Shown here: positions 14,053 through 22,534 of the stretch, piece after piece | How the letters are laid out: the number at the start of each line of letters is the position of its first letter | Numbering within the stretch: the stretch's first letter is position 1 | From: a virus | Virus record (IMG/VR): IMGVR_UViG_3300045283_000419 | Span: 1-36,690 of that record | Reading direction: 5' to 3' (one strand) | DNA: 36,690 bases | Notes under the pieces: generated by a model | Database searches by the model: none | What the model saw: the letters and a program-made list of their open reading frames with translations, nothing else | What the model was told of the DNA's origin: nothing | Translations under genes and position numbers: made by a program

Positions 14053-14793
14053 TTAAGGAAAGTTGCCGATGTTCGTGGAGCCGAAGCCACGGTTGCGCGC
14101 GAAGAGATCGGGTGTGTCGAAAAGCGGGCGGTTGATGGACTGCTCGCGGCTTTCACGCTCCTTCATCGGTGCCCAGAGCACGTCGAGCATGGAGAGAGCA
14201 GCTTTCTCTTCGGCCTTCGCTTGGTCGTACTGCTTCTTCTTCTCTGAACCAAGGATGCTCGCGTACGCAAGGCGGATGATGGCCTGGTTGCCGCTGTCCT
14301 CGTTGTTGTCGAAGTCAGGTGAGAAGGCGAGAAGGTCAGTCGGCGCGGAAAGCGTGGGCGCTCTCAGCTTGCCGAACAAGGTGATCTCGTCACCGGCTGA
14401 GAGTGAGTTCTTGTTCGCGAACCACTGGCGCTTGAGATGCGACCAATACTTATCGGTTGCTGTCGGCCAGTCCGAGAACCACTTCTGGTAGTCGGCGAAG
14501 TTGCGCTTGCTCCACTCCTTGCCGTTCACGAGGAGGAGATAGATGCTTTCGTCAACGAACGTGTTCGGGTAGTCGAGGTAGAACTCGCCGGAGGTCGGCG
14601 GGGTGTACGTGAGCTTGAGTGCGTCAACCGAGAAAGGCCAGCGCTTGTAGTCCCACGCGCGCTTGTTCGCGAGGACGAGCTCAGTCGTGATCTCAGAGAC
14701 GGAGAAGAGATCGTTCATGCCCGCCGCGAAGTCGGCGTACTTGCCGTTCAGCTTGTTTTCGATGAGATAGGTTTGTGCTTCGAGGAGTGTCAC
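14053..14793 (-). CDS. Podovirus tail/head-tail adaptor-like protein
   Basis: This 246-aa protein starts with a helical segment typical of podoviral adaptor or tubular proteins, followed by ANKRAWDYKRWPFSV, a pattern I recall in such proteins. The rest is mixed alpha/beta, with a charged helical end (GSEKKKQYDQAKAEEKAALS). Length and place between the 95-aa gene and the LysM protein fit a tail tube or connector component. The assignment relies on context more than on a firm motif. No membrane or enzymatic features are seen. Confidence 0.6.
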   Translation of the reverse strand: MTLLEAQTYLIENKLNGKYADFAAGMNDLFSVSEITTELVLANKRAWDYKRWPFSVDALKLTYTPPTSGEFYLDYPNTFVDESIYLLLVNGKEWSKRNFADYQKWFSDWPTATDKYWSHLKRQWFANKNSLSAGDEITLFGKLRAPTLSAPTDLLAFSPDFDNNEDSGNQAIIRLAYASILGSEKKKQYDQAKAEEKAALSMLDVLWAPMKERESREQSINRPLFDTPDLFARNRGFGSTNIGNFP

Positions 14794-14832
14794 GGTGGGA
14801 AGGAGTTGGTTTTAGTTTAGAAGGTGGGCGGG

Positions 14833-15120
14833 CTACGTCAATGTGCAATACCTCCACGCTGAACCGATGAAGAGGTAGAGGCGTCGGGTAGTTCCGTTTT
14901 CGTAAAACTGGATCGAGTCGATGAACGTCTTCGGAATGAACGTGGGGGCTGTGCTGATCGTTCGCCGCGGCATGCGAAGGGTCACGAGCAGCGGGAGAAA
15001 CTCGTCGAGCGAGTCCGGTGCACCTTGGCCTTGCGGGAGCTCGAAGTCGGCCTCCTTTGGTCCGGGGTCCGGCTTGAAGTTTCCGGCTTGCTTGTTCGCT
15101 TGAAGTTCGTCCTGCGTCAT
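14833..15120 (-). CDS. Small virion-module protein
   Basis: This 95-aa protein starts at an ATG that overlaps the stop of the 552-aa gene (ATGA, 15117-15120), which fixes the start; the open frame extends upstream but is low-complexity. The N-terminal third is polar and Pro/Gln-rich, and the C-terminal half is beta-rich (TFIPKTFIDSIQFYENGTT, ending LFIGSAWRYCTLT). The C-terminal pattern of short strands resembles small tail or fibre-attachment proteins. Function unknown. Confidence 0.68.
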   Translation of the reverse strand: MTQDELQANKQAGNFKPDPGPKEADFELPQGQGAPDSLDEFLPLLVTLRMPRRTISTAPTFIPKTFIDSIQFYENGTTRRLYLFIGSAWRYCTLT

Positions 15121-16775
15121 GTGGTGTTGCCGAGGTCGTCGTAGACAAACTCGCCCGAATGCAGCTCTAGCTGCACGTTTGTCATGTCGTCGAAGTGTAG
15201 CTTGGTCAAGAACTTCTTGCCGCGGGTCTGGTTGCGAACGTTGAAGTAGAACTCGCCGAGTTGAGCGACCGAAGTGATCGTCTTTTTCTCGACGAGGGCG
15301 AACGGCTGAATTTGCAGGTGAACGGTCGTGCCGGTGACGTTCGGAAGCGTCGTGTCGAGTGTCCAAGTCTCGGTCGTGCTGCCCGCATTCGCGATAGCGC
15401 TGATGTGCGCCACTTTGCCGGCGTTCGGTCCTTCAAGAACCGTTACTTCATCTCCTAACTGAGCGACGGTATTTGTGGTGAGGGACCCATTCACACGAAT
15501 GTGGGCGCCATCCGCAGCGACGGCATTCGTGACCGATGTTCCCCAGAGTGGTCGCCGGAAGTTGTAGATCTTTGCCGCGACCGTGAAGCTGAGGGTTTGG
15601 GGCGCGCTGATCGATGTCGGGAAACCCAGGTTGAGAATGATTGCCTCAGCAGCCTTGTCGTCTTCGGATGAAGCGAGTACCTGGGCGATGAATGTGCCGG
15701 ACGTCGCCGAATTTACACCGAGCGCACCGATAGTGTTGGTTCCGAGCGCCACGTCTTGGAAGCCGATCAGGATCTCCTGCGCGTTCACCTTTGCTGAGTA
15801 GATGGCGAGCGGAGTCACGCTGTTGGTGTTCCCCGTGGACATCGGGACGAACTCCATGAGCGTCGTCCCCAGGTCGAAGATGTAGAGGCCCGGCTTCATG
15901 CGCGCGTTGTTTGTGGACTGCTGCAGAAGCATGAGGCGGTTGTTCTGCACGGTCGAACCCTGAGGTGCAACGACGTACTGGTTGAAACCGAGCGGGTCAT
16001 CGAGAAGCGGAAAGATGGATCTCGTTGTGTAGCCGTTCGTGATCAGGATCTCTTTCTGCGTGATGACGATCCAGCCCGAATCGGTGCGCGCGATGGATTG
16101 CACCTTGCCACTCGTCGGAATCCACGGAGCGATGGAGCGATCAGCCCCCGCGTCCCAAAGAATGAGGTAGCCCTGGAGTCCGAGGTTCGCCCCTAACAGA
16201 ACGCCGTTCTTCCCTGATTTCAAGCAATCCACACGCATCGACACGGGAAGGGTGAACGCAGAGAGATTCATCACGTCGGCCGAGTCGATGAAGCCAACTT
16301 GGTACCCGTTGCCGAAGATCGTGTTGCCTTCGTAGATGTCGGCGGGGTGCTGCCAGTTGTAGAGGCCGATCTGCCAGCCATCGGTCCAGCTGCCGCCCGT
16401 CTTCAGGTCGATGGAGGAGTTTCGGAACGAGAGGATGCGGCCTTGGGCGTCCGCCAGAAGTCCAGCTCCGTTCGATGAGGTTGCCGTGTGATCGATCGCG
16501 AAGTCGCCCGCGCCCGGAGTGTTTTCTTTGAGAGTGTTTCCAGAGTCGTCCTGGCAGTAAACCGTCCCGTTGTCGGCGAACCACTTCGGGTTTCCGAGCG
16601 CGCCGATGTCGCTCGTGTCCTTCTTCTTCGTGATCGCGTAGCCGGTCGAGATGCCGAGCAACGAGTGCTGCATACCGATCGAGTAGAAGTATTCGATTGG
16701 GTATCTGCCGCGTGAGTGTCGGCCGTCGCCGAAGCCGAAGGTTCGGGGGAATCCGAAGGGCTGGGATCTCTTCAT
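15117..16775 (-). CDS. Tail nozzle/hub-like beta-propeller protein
   Basis: This 552-aa protein is almost entirely beta: repeated strand blocks with W-x-D and G-N/G-Q turns (GNTIFGNGYQVGF, SGWIVITQKEILI, GLYIFDLGTTLMEF) and a C-terminal beta-sandwich (residues about 400-552). This is the kind of composition seen in the podoviral tail hub or nozzle (P22 gp10-like propellers). Its place between the holin-like and adaptor-like genes fits a short-tail component. The first ATG overlaps the stop of the holin-like gene. The specific equivalence is inference, and a structure prediction would test it. Confidence 0.7.
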   Translation of the reverse strand: MKRSQPFGFPRTFGFGDGRHSRGRYPIEYFYSIGMQHSLLGISTGYAITKKKDTSDIGALGNPKWFADNGTVYCQDDSGNTLKENTPGAGDFAIDHTATSSNGAGLLADAQGRILSFRNSSIDLKTGGSWTDGWQIGLYNWQHPADIYEGNTIFGNGYQVGFIDSADVMNLSAFTLPVSMRVDCLKSGKNGVLLGANLGLQGYLILWDAGADRSIAPWIPTSGKVQSIARTDSGWIVITQKEILITNGYTTRSIFPLLDDPLGFNQYVVAPQGSTVQNNRLMLLQQSTNNARMKPGLYIFDLGTTLMEFVPMSTGNTNSVTPLAIYSAKVNAQEILIGFQDVALGTNTIGALGVNSATSGTFIAQVLASSEDDKAAEAIILNLGFPTSISAPQTLSFTVAAKIYNFRRPLWGTSVTNAVAADGAHIRVNGSLTTNTVAQLGDEVTVLEGPNAGKVAHISAIANAGSTTETWTLDTTLPNVTGTTVHLQIQPFALVEKKTITSVAQLGEFYFNVRNQTRGKKFLTKLHFDDMTNVQLELHSGEFVYDDLGNTT

Positions 16776-17209
16776 GAGGCGATGGTCTTGTTGAATCTTT
16801 CGAGGAGCCGCGCGGCGACCGTGTAACCGGCGCGAGCTGTATTTTCGAGTATTGAAAAAAGTTCGGTGATCGCGAGGGCGGCGATGATCGTCTCGTCGAT
16901 GCCGTGGATTGGAATCGCTTTTTCGGAGAGGAATCCGGCCGAGATCATGAGCGAATACACGGCAATCTTGATGGCCGTCCGGAGGAGCTTGTGAGACTCG
17001 ATTGGCGCGCCGGTTTTGAACGCCGCCATTACCCCCGTGATGCTGTCCATGAAGATGAGAGCGAAAACGGCGATCGTGGCCGAGGTGTTCACGGAGTCGA
17101 AGAAGTAATGGAGGACGAAGAGCGAAAGGCCAGCGAGTAACTTGAACCAGCGGTATTGAAAAACCCGAATTAGGAGTGCTGGTAGGTAGTAAATGTTCTC
17201 GTGGTTCAT
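16772..17209 (-). CDS. Phage holin, family 4-like
   Basis: This 145-aa protein has four hydrophobic segments: about 20-38 (WFKLLAGLSLFVLHYFF), 45-65 (TIAVFALIFMDSITGVMAAF), 80-100 and 106-122. The MDSITGVMAAFKTG motif in the second segment, with an Asp and Gly in the membrane span, is characteristic of toxin-secretion/phage-lysis holins (Phage_holin_4 type). It sits unusually between tail genes, away from the papain-like gene. The stop overlaps the ATG of the 552-aa gene. It may act as a holin, or as a DNA-ejection membrane factor. Confidence 0.82.
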   Translation of the reverse strand: MNHENIYYLPALLIRVFQYRWFKLLAGLSLFVLHYFFDSVNTSATIAVFALIFMDSITGVMAAFKTGAPIESHKLLRTAIKIAVYSLMISAGFLSEKAIPIHGIDETIIAALAITELFSILENTARAGYTVAARLLERFNKTIAS

Positions 17210-17212
17210 CGG

Positions 17213-18085
17213 TTATGGATATTTCTTGTCGTAGGTCGTCTCCTTTTTCGGATATTTGCTGGTGTAGGTGTCGGTCTTCGTCGGGTATTTTGACGAGAAG
17301 AGGACGTTCAACCCATTCTTCAACGCGACGATCTTCGAAGCAAAACGCTGGGCAGCGTTCATCATCGAATCGGCCATCATCCGCACCTGGGCGCGGCCGA
17401 AGGTGATTGTTGCCAGTCGGGATGAGGCATTCATCATGGAGGCCGTCAAAGCTCGCGTGAGGCCCTTCGCAACGACAGCTAGGCGGGAAGCGGCATTCAT
17501 GAGCGAGTCGCTGATCGATCGCAGGTGAAGCACCGTTCTCGTGATCGCATCTTGGCGTCCTGCGGCATTCATGAGGGAATCGGTGACGGAGCGGAACAGT
17601 CCACGCGCGACTGTCGCGAGCCGAGAGGCTGAGTTCATCAGAGTGTCGGATCGGGTTCGCGTGTAAAGCGCGACCCGGGTCAGCGTCGAAGAGCGGCTTG
17701 CGCCGTTCATCTGGGCATCCGAGGCGGCCCGGATCGCGGCGTAGATCCTCGCAAGGGTCGAGCTGCGAGAGGCGCCGTTCATTAGGGCGTCGGAGAGGCT
17801 CCGGATGTAGGCCTTCGCTACCGTCGCGAAGCGAGCGGCTGCATTCATCAGCGAATCAGAAACAGATCGGGTGTAGATCGCGATGCGGGCGAGCGTCGCG
17901 CTTCTACCCGCGGCATTCATCTGTGAATCTGCTGGTGCGCGTAAGGCGAGAAGAAGGCGCGCCACTGTTGCGAGGCGGCTTCCGGCGTTCATCATCGTGT
18001 CCGAGAGGGCGGCGACCGTCGAAAGCGCCCTGACGGGGTTTCGGATGACTGGTCTGAAAGGTTGTGAGCGTCCGAATCGCGCCAT
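17213..18085 (-). CDS. Helical-repeat virion-module protein with KYP tail
   Basis: Residues 28-258 of this 290-aa protein are ten tandem units of 22 or 24 aa, each beginning (S/A/T)D-x-x-MN-(A/G/S)-x-x-R and running into an amphipathic helix with an Arg or Lys about every 7 residues. Unit lengths are 24, 24, 22, 24, 24, 22, 24, 22, 24 and 21. The end carries three Lys-Tyr-Pro copies within 25 residues (SSKYPTKTD, TSKYPKKE, DKKYP). It starts right after the stop of the LamG gene and ends 3 nt before the holin-like gene. A solenoid or fibre in the virion is likely. I do not recognise the family. Confidence 0.78.
   Translation of the reverse strand: MARFGRSQPFRPVIRNPVRALSTVAALSDTMMNAGSRLATVARLLLALRAPADSQMNAAGRSATLARIAIYTRSVSDSLMNAAARFATVAKAYIRSLSDALMNGASRSSTLARIYAAIRAASDAQMNGASRSSTLTRVALYTRTRSDTLMNSASRLATVARGLFRSVTDSLMNAAGRQDAITRTVLHLRSISDSLMNAASRLAVVAKGLTRALTASMMNASSRLATITFGRAQVRMMADSMMNAAQRFASKIVALKNGLNVLFSSKYPTKTDTYTSKYPKKETTYDKKYP
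17312..18004 (-). repeat. Ten-unit in-frame coding repeat, 66/72 bp
   Basis: The DNA encoding residues 28-258 of the 290-aa protein is an array of diverged 66- and 72-bp units, recognisable by the recurring GATGAATGC-type core (ATG AAC/AAT GC). Unit lengths are multiples of three, so the frame is kept. The units are too diverged at DNA level to be a CRISPR-type or minisatellite repeat. Confidence 0.85.
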
Positions 18086-18793
18086 TTAGTAGGTGTTTGA
18101 GCGACTGATCGCCTGGGTGATGATCCGGCCTGGCGGTGATGCTCCTCCTGCGAGGAGCGAGGAAACCTCGGCAGCAGTAAGCGCGCGGTTGAAGATTGCA
18201 AGGTCGTCGATGGCGCCCACGAAGAACGCATCCACTCCAGTATTCAGGTTGCGACAGCCGACGAAGTTGTTCCTCACTGGATCGATGACGTTTGCGGTTC
18301 CGCTGTTCGTGGCGAACGATGCGCCGTCGAGATAGACGACTACACCTGTGGAGGCATGGCAAGTCACGGCGAGGTGGTGCCAGTTGGTATCGGTCGTCCA
18401 CGAGGCGTATGCGTTGTTTACCCCGGCGGTGCCGACACGTGAAACACCAAGCTGACTTGCACCGCCGTTCAGGCCGTAGTCAAGGGTGAATCCCGATGCT
18501 CCGCCTGCGCCTTGGCCTCCGTAGAAACAGAAGGATGAACCTGACGAGATCTTGAACCAGAGAACAACGGAAAGCGCGTTGGTCCCCCATGGGAAGTAGG
18601 GGGTATCGGTGTACTGCGGCGATCCGCCGTAGCCGATGCCCTGACCGAACTTGCCATTGCCCGACGAATAGGTCACGGAGCTGTTGTCCGTACCGTTCCG
18701 AGCGTTCGCGGTGGAGTCGTTCGGGTTGCCCTCGAAGCGGTAATACGCCTGGAGGTTGGCGTCCGAGATGAGGCTTGTGGAGTTCAGTTCCAT
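18086..18793 (-). CDS. LamG/concanavalin-like lectin-fold protein
   Basis: This 235-aa protein matches the LamG-like jelly roll (Laminin_G_3): LQAYYRFEGNPNDSTANARNGT at the start, LSVVLWFKISSGSS, then NWHHLAVTCHAS...VVVYLDGASF and the final FFVGAIDDLAIFNRALTAAEVSSLL. The order of motifs is complete. In phages such domains occur on fibres and bind surface glycans. The gene lies directly before the repeat protein with adjoining stop and start, so the pair probably forms one appendage. No catalytic residues are expected. Carbohydrate binding is known for the fold, but the ligand is unknown. Confidence 0.87.
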   Translation of the reverse strand: MELNSTSLISDANLQAYYRFEGNPNDSTANARNGTDNSSVTYSSGNGKFGQGIGYGGSPQYTDTPYFPWGTNALSVVLWFKISSGSSFCFYGGQGAGGASGFTLDYGLNGGASQLGVSRVGTAGVNNAYASWTTDTNWHHLAVTCHASTGVVVYLDGASFATNSGTANVIDPVRNNFVGCRNLNTGVDAFFVGAIDDLAIFNRALTAAEVSSLLAGGASPPGRIITQAISRSNTY

Positions 18794-18802
18794 GGTTGGT
18801 GT

Positions 18803-19300
18803 CTATTCTTCCCAGATCACGTAGCAGATCGCGTTCACGGTCGTTCCGGCCTTGACGCGAATGCGCAAGAACTTCGAGATCGGAACCTCGGGTTCGCGGC
18901 CGAGCGGAAACTGCTTCACAAACTGATTCGTCGGAGAGACTAGCTGTGCGTCAAGAACCCTTGTCGCTGCGATCGAGCCTTCGGCCGAAGCGGTGTAGCC
19001 GGTCGCGGCGGTTCCGAGCGTCATGAGCGAGGCTTCCGCGGCTGAGTCGTTGTACGGTGGAACACCGGCGGCCACGTGAGCGGTGACGGTTGCGGCTACG
19101 TCGGTCTGGATCAACTCGACTTCAACCGGAGTAGCAGCAGCCGAGCCGTCGAACGAGATGCCCCATTCAACGACGCGAATCCTTTTCGTGGAAGGCGTGG
19201 CGACCTGAAGCAAGGTCTTGATCGCAGTGCCCGTTGCGACTGCAACGAGCGACGCGGTGGTCGGTGCTGGTGCGTTGTAGGCGATGTAGAGCTTAGACAT
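18803..19300 (-). CDS. Small virion structural protein
   Basis: This 165-aa protein is beta-rich and low in charge, with repeated Ala-Thr-Val strands (TKRIRVVEWGISFDGS, EVELIQTDVAAT, KFLRIRVKAGT). It is of the kind often found near phage capsid genes as minor coat or fibre proteins, and I have seen this strand order in phage structural proteins without a firm name. It begins 4 nt after the end of the 231-aa gene. No enzymatic motif. Confidence 0.7.
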   Translation of the reverse strand: MSKLYIAYNAPAPTTASLVAVATGTAIKTLLQVATPSTKRIRVVEWGISFDGSAAATPVEVELIQTDVAATVTAHVAAGVPPYNDSAAEASLMTLGTAATGYTASAEGSIAATRVLDAQLVSPTNQFVKQFPLGREPEVPISKFLRIRVKAGTTVNAICYVIWEE

Positions 19301-19304
19301 GGGA

Positions 19305-20000
19305 TTAAACGTTGATGGTCCAGTTGATCGTCAACTGGTCGTTGATTGCGAGGACCGCCGAGCTTGAGAGGTTGCCTTCAACCAACATGTTGCCGGTAGA
19401 AGCGGCGTCGAAGATCGCGGCTGAGACGACCGTCACAGAACCCCCGGAGGTGTTCGTGAACGTCTTCGAAGCGATCCAGGAAGCGCCACCATCGAGCGAG
19501 GACGGCGCGGTGTAGGTACCCATCGTAGCGATCGCGCGAGCGAGGCCCGAGGCCGCGGTCTCACCGGTGAGTGTCGTATCGCCCTTGGCCGGCGTGAGCG
19601 AGGACGTTGAGAGCGCGATGTACTTCGCTACGGCTGGCGAGCTGATGCCGCCGAGGGTCGTACCCGAGATGAGGGAAGAGACCAGCGCCGCCCCGGCATC
19701 CACACGCGAGTTGAAGGAGCGGAGGTCTTTTGGAGAGAGGCGATAGACGCCGTAGCCGATCAGCTCTTCAGAACCGTCTTCGAGCTGACGGTGCATCGGG
19801 CGGACGACTTCTCCTTTCGCGAGCTGCTCGCCTTCGACGTGGTAGCGCTGGAACTTCCAGAGCTGAGGGGCAAGGCGGTTAAAGCGCGAAATTCCGATGG
19901 CGTAGCCGATGCGAGCACCGAGCTTTGTGTGAAGGAACCTAGAGACGAGTTGCCCGGCGCGAGTCCGAGCGAATGGGACTGAAGTGGTTAACGTGTCCAT
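19305..20000 (-). CDS. Virion structural protein
   Basis: This 231-aa protein has an N-terminal basic helical region (residues 12-60) and a C-terminal beta-sandwich of about 130 aa (YIALSTSSLTPAKGDTTLTG, then GGSVTVVSAAIFDAAS and LTINWTINV). The C-terminal part resembles a fold common in phage tail-fibre and decoration proteins, with the GE(T/S)AASGLARA(I/L) segment. It is separated from the capsid gene by a hairpin and has no recognisable ribosome site. Likely a decoration or appendage-base component. Confidence 0.68.
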   Translation of the reverse strand: MDTLTTSVPFARTRAGQLVSRFLHTKLGARIGYAIGISRFNRLAPQLWKFQRYHVEGEQLAKGEVVRPMHRQLEDGSEELIGYGVYRLSPKDLRSFNSRVDAGAALVSSLISGTTLGGISSPAVAKYIALSTSSLTPAKGDTTLTGETAASGLARAIATMGTYTAPSSLDGGASWIASKTFTNTSGGSVTVVSAAIFDAASTGNMLVEGNLSSSAVLAINDQLTINWTINV

Positions 20001-20035
20001 GAGTTTGTGAAAGGTGAATGATGGAAAGCGCGTCT

Positions 20036-20072
20036 CGCGCTATCCCCTGCCCCGAAGAGCAGAGGTAGCGCG
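20036..20072 (-). promoter_or_regulatory. UUCG-capped hairpin after the capsid gene
   Basis: Read on the minus strand, CGCGCTA ... TAGCGCG forms the outer stem, and CTGCTC-TTCG-GGGCAG the inner stem with a UUCG tetraloop. It lies 5 nt past the capsid stop. There is no T run, so it is more likely an mRNA-stabilising or attenuating structure than a full terminator. It would set a capsid-to-downstream expression ratio. Confidence 0.6.
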
Positions 20073-20077
20073 CGAAC

Positions 20078-21163
20078 CTAGGAGAAGGTTGCGAACAAGT
20101 GAGCGGAGAACTTGCGGCGTTCGTCGGCGACTTTCGCACCGTAGGTGCGGAGTTCGCGGAAGCCCCAAGCGAAGTCGTCCTGCAGACGGAGCTGCTCTGG
20201 CGCTTCGATGAGACCATCGGCGAAGGTGAGCCACATCCGGGTACCAGCGATAACGTGGTAGCCGTTCGTGTTGTCACCTTTGACGCGTGCGGACTTGAAC
20301 ACCTTGAATCCGAGCAGTTCCGTGATGAAGCCCTTTTTGACGAGCTCCTCGTAAACCGCCGGGACGTTGATCTTGATGTTCGAAGAACGCGTGAGCGTGT
20401 TCTCGGCAGACGGTGGGATGACGAGGAAGCGATCCGTTTCCGGAATCTCCGCGTCGTCCATCTTCTGCTTGAGCGCCGCGACTTGGTCGAGGAAGGTCGT
20501 GGTCGTGACAGCCAAGGCGGTGTTCGCCTGGATCACGTACGCGGCTCCCGAGATGGCGCCGCCGGTGTAAGCCGATGCGACATCATCCAAGTCGTCTTCG
20601 ATCACGATGTGCGTGGCGTCGGTGAAGGTCTTTACGCGGTACCAAGCGGTGTGGCCAACAGCCTGGAAAGGCTTGCCAACCATCGCTGAGGTGAACGTGG
20701 TGCCGACACCAACGACCGCGCCGGTTACGGCGGTGATCGTCACGGTGCCAGTCACGTAGTCCGTACCGATCCACTGACCTGCTGCGACATCGCTCCAGAA
20801 GCCGAGGACGAAGCCGTCCACCATCTTCTTGAACTCGTCGACGAGCTGATCGAGGATCGTGCCCTTCGGCTCCTTGATGAAGGACTCGAACTTGTCGAGA
20901 TCCTTGATCTTGAAGGCGTTGTGCTTTTTCTGGTCGAGCGTGAACGTGGCAACGATCTCGTTGACACCGTCGTAGGTGACCGAACCCGAGTAGTCTTTCC
21001 AGCCGAGACGCGCGAGGGAAGGGATCTTCACCGTCGCGGCCTCGCCTTTCACTTCGCCTTCGTAGTCGCGGTTAACGACGTCATCGAAAACGGAGCGGGC
21101 GTAGACCTGCTTCAGCAATCTGTTGGAGAACTTTATGAGTTTCTCCGTTGAATATGCGTTCAT
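20078..21163 (-). CDS. Major capsid protein (HK97-type, with an inserted beta domain)
   Basis: This 361-aa protein is the likely major capsid subunit. It is preceded by a scaffold-like gene, and it has the N-terminal arm (FSNRLLKQVYARSVFDDVVNRDY), a spine-helix region (FKIKDLDKFESFI, DEFKKMVDGFVLGF) and the C-terminal domain (NIKINVPAVYEELVKKGFI, GTRMWLTFADGLI, LRTYGAKV). Residues about 130-215 carry a self-contained beta-rich block (YVTGTVTITAVTGAVVGVGT ... FQAVGHTAWYRV) of a type widespread in phage structural proteins, apparently an insertion in the fold. A TTGGGTT/AACCCAA hairpin just upstream (21170-21193), and no ribosome site, suggest unusual initiation. Confidence 0.88.
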   Translation of the reverse strand: MNAYSTEKLIKFSNRLLKQVYARSVFDDVVNRDYEGEVKGEAATVKIPSLARLGWKDYSGSVTYDGVNEIVATFTLDQKKHNAFKIKDLDKFESFIKEPKGTILDQLVDEFKKMVDGFVLGFWSDVAAGQWIGTDYVTGTVTITAVTGAVVGVGTTFTSAMVGKPFQAVGHTAWYRVKTFTDATHIVIEDDLDDVASAYTGGAISGAAYVIQANTALAVTTTTFLDQVAALKQKMDDAEIPETDRFLVIPPSAENTLTRSSNIKINVPAVYEELVKKGFITELLGFKVFKSARVKGDNTNGYHVIAGTRMWLTFADGLIEAPEQLRLQDDFAWGFRELRTYGAKVADERRKFSAHLFATFS

Positions 21164-21200
21164 GCGAATTGGGTTTTAGTAATCCAACCCAACCGTCGCT

Positions 21201-21941
21201 TTAATCGCCGTCGAATTCCCCGGACATGAGCAGGTCGTGATACTTGCGTGGATCTTCCAGCTGTATCGCGAGCATCTCTTCGCCCGAGTACTTCTTCTTC
21301 GGCGAAATCGGACCTCGTGGACCGCCGTTGCCATTCTCCAAAGCTGGCCGCGGCGCAGGTTTCGTGGGTTTCGTGGTGCCAGTCTTCTGCAGGTACGCGT
21401 CGACGAGAACGTCGAGCGATACTCCACGGTGAGTCGGCATGTTCGCGAATTCCTTGAAGCCCGCCTCCTGGCCTTGTAAGGCAGGGTTTTTGGCGATGGC
21501 TACTTCAAGATCGTTGTTCCACTGCCGCTCGGCCTCGCGAGCGTTCTCTTTTGTGGAGAGATGCTCAGCTATCCGGCGAGTCTGGAACGATTCGCGCGCA
21601 AGCCGTTTCGTGACGGCATCCGCGTACTCCCAATCGATCTCCGGGAATGCTGCCCGGAGGTCCGACTCGGTTGGTTCATTTGTCAATTCCCTGCGAGGGT
21701 CCTGTCCTTCGGCTTTCGCCTTCCAGACGAGGGCTTCACTCGAAGAGTTGCGGTACTTCGTATCGAGTTCGTCGAATTCTTCCTTCCGGACGAATCCTTC
21801 AGGAACTTCGACTGGCTTCGCTTCGGCATCCGCTGGCTCTTCGACTACCGGGGTCTCGCGCTCCGGCTGGTTTTCATTCGAGTTTTCCGTCTCGTCTGCC
21901 TTCTCGATTTGAGGTTCGGCATTTTCCTTTTCTGGGTCCAT
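21201..21941 (-). CDS. Capsid scaffolding protein-like
   Basis: This 246-aa protein is strongly acidic at the N-terminus (EKENAEPQIEKADETENSNE), helical in the middle (about 50-175), and Pro/Gly/Lys-rich towards the end, the usual plan for phage scaffold proteins. It lies immediately before the capsid gene, as scaffolds do. AGGAAGGG lies 8-9 nt upstream of the ATG, one of the few virion genes here with a visible ribosome site. A terminal KKKYSGEEMLAIQLEDP helix may be the coat-binding end. It would guide procapsid assembly and then leave. Confidence 0.75.
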   Translation of the reverse strand: MDPEKENAEPQIEKADETENSNENQPERETPVVEEPADAEAKPVEVPEGFVRKEEFDELDTKYRNSSSEALVWKAKAEGQDPRRELTNEPTESDLRAAFPEIDWEYADAVTKRLARESFQTRRIAEHLSTKENAREAERQWNNDLEVAIAKNPALQGQEAGFKEFANMPTHRGVSLDVLVDAYLQKTGTTKPTKPAPRPALENGNGGPRGPISPKKKYSGEEMLAIQLEDPRKYHDLLMSGEFDGD

Positions 21942-21995
21942 CTGATTGGCCCTTCCTACGAGAGGGTTCGGGCGGTTTGCGACTGGGTTAATGAA

Positions 21996-22187
21996 CTACT
22001 GGTCTGCTTTCGCTGCCTTCGCGGGCTTTTCTGGCTCAGGCTCGGCCAGAACCTCGGCGTAGGTCGCACGCTGGTCACCTGTGAGGTAGGACTCGCGAGC
22101 CCGGAGGAATGCGATGTCGGCCGGTTCAAGGGCCGCCGGTTCCATCTGGAGCAGGTCGGCGAGGCGCTGTGCTGATAGTTGGTCCAT
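21996..22187 (-). CDS. Small virion-module protein
   Basis: This 63-aa acidic protein (LSAQRLADLLQMEPAALEPA, then FLRARESYLT) has a helical pattern that I have seen in short proteins near podoviral portals. No ribosome site is visible, and 26 bp separate it from the preceding gene. The last 15 residues are Pro/Lys/Glu repeats (PEPEKPAKAAK). Function unknown. It could be a capsid- or portal-assembly helper. Confidence 0.6.
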   Translation of the reverse strand: MDQLSAQRLADLLQMEPAALEPADIAFLRARESYLTGDQRATYAEVLAEPEPEKPAKAAKADQ

Positions 22188-22213
22188 GTGTGAGTGTTAA
22201 TTGGTTTTGACCT

Positions 22214-22534
22214 TTAGATGTCGATGTTGAATTTCTTTTTGAGGTGAGCCTGGAGCGCTTGCCGTTGGCTCGCCGGCGTCACGATCATCTGGGTGAGAGT
22301 TGCGAGGAGGGAGGCGTAGGCCTGGTAGAAGACCTGCTTTTTCGGAAGGTTCTCGTAGTTGCGGAGTTCTGTGTTCGCGCGCTCCAATTCTTTCGGGAGC
22401 ACCTTCTTTAGATCCTCGATCGTGATGTCAGTCTTCGAGAGGATCTTCGCCCACTCAACGTAGGTGGCGCGTTCCTCTTTCGAGAGGTTCTCGAACTTCA
22501 GGCCGAGTTTTTCGAGGAGTTGATCAAGCAGCAT
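22214..22534 (-). CDS. Small helical protein after the portal
   Basis: This 106-aa, all-helical protein (LLDQLLEKLGLKF, EERATYVEWAKILSK, VFYQAYASLLATLTQMI) overlaps the end of the portal gene by 11 nt, so translation is coupled. Comparable small helical proteins of unknown role follow the portal in many podoviruses. No motif for function is seen. Confidence 0.65.
   Translation of the reverse strand: MLLDQLLEKLGLKFENLSKEERATYVEWAKILSKTDITIEDLKKVLPKELERANTELRNYENLPKKQVFYQAYASLLATLTQMIVTPASQRQALQAHLKKKFNIDI

Noticed and set aside
17312-18004. Array of similar units resembling a CRISPR or minisatellite
   Set aside because: The units keep the reading frame and encode a protein repeat; there are no constant repeats with unique spacers.
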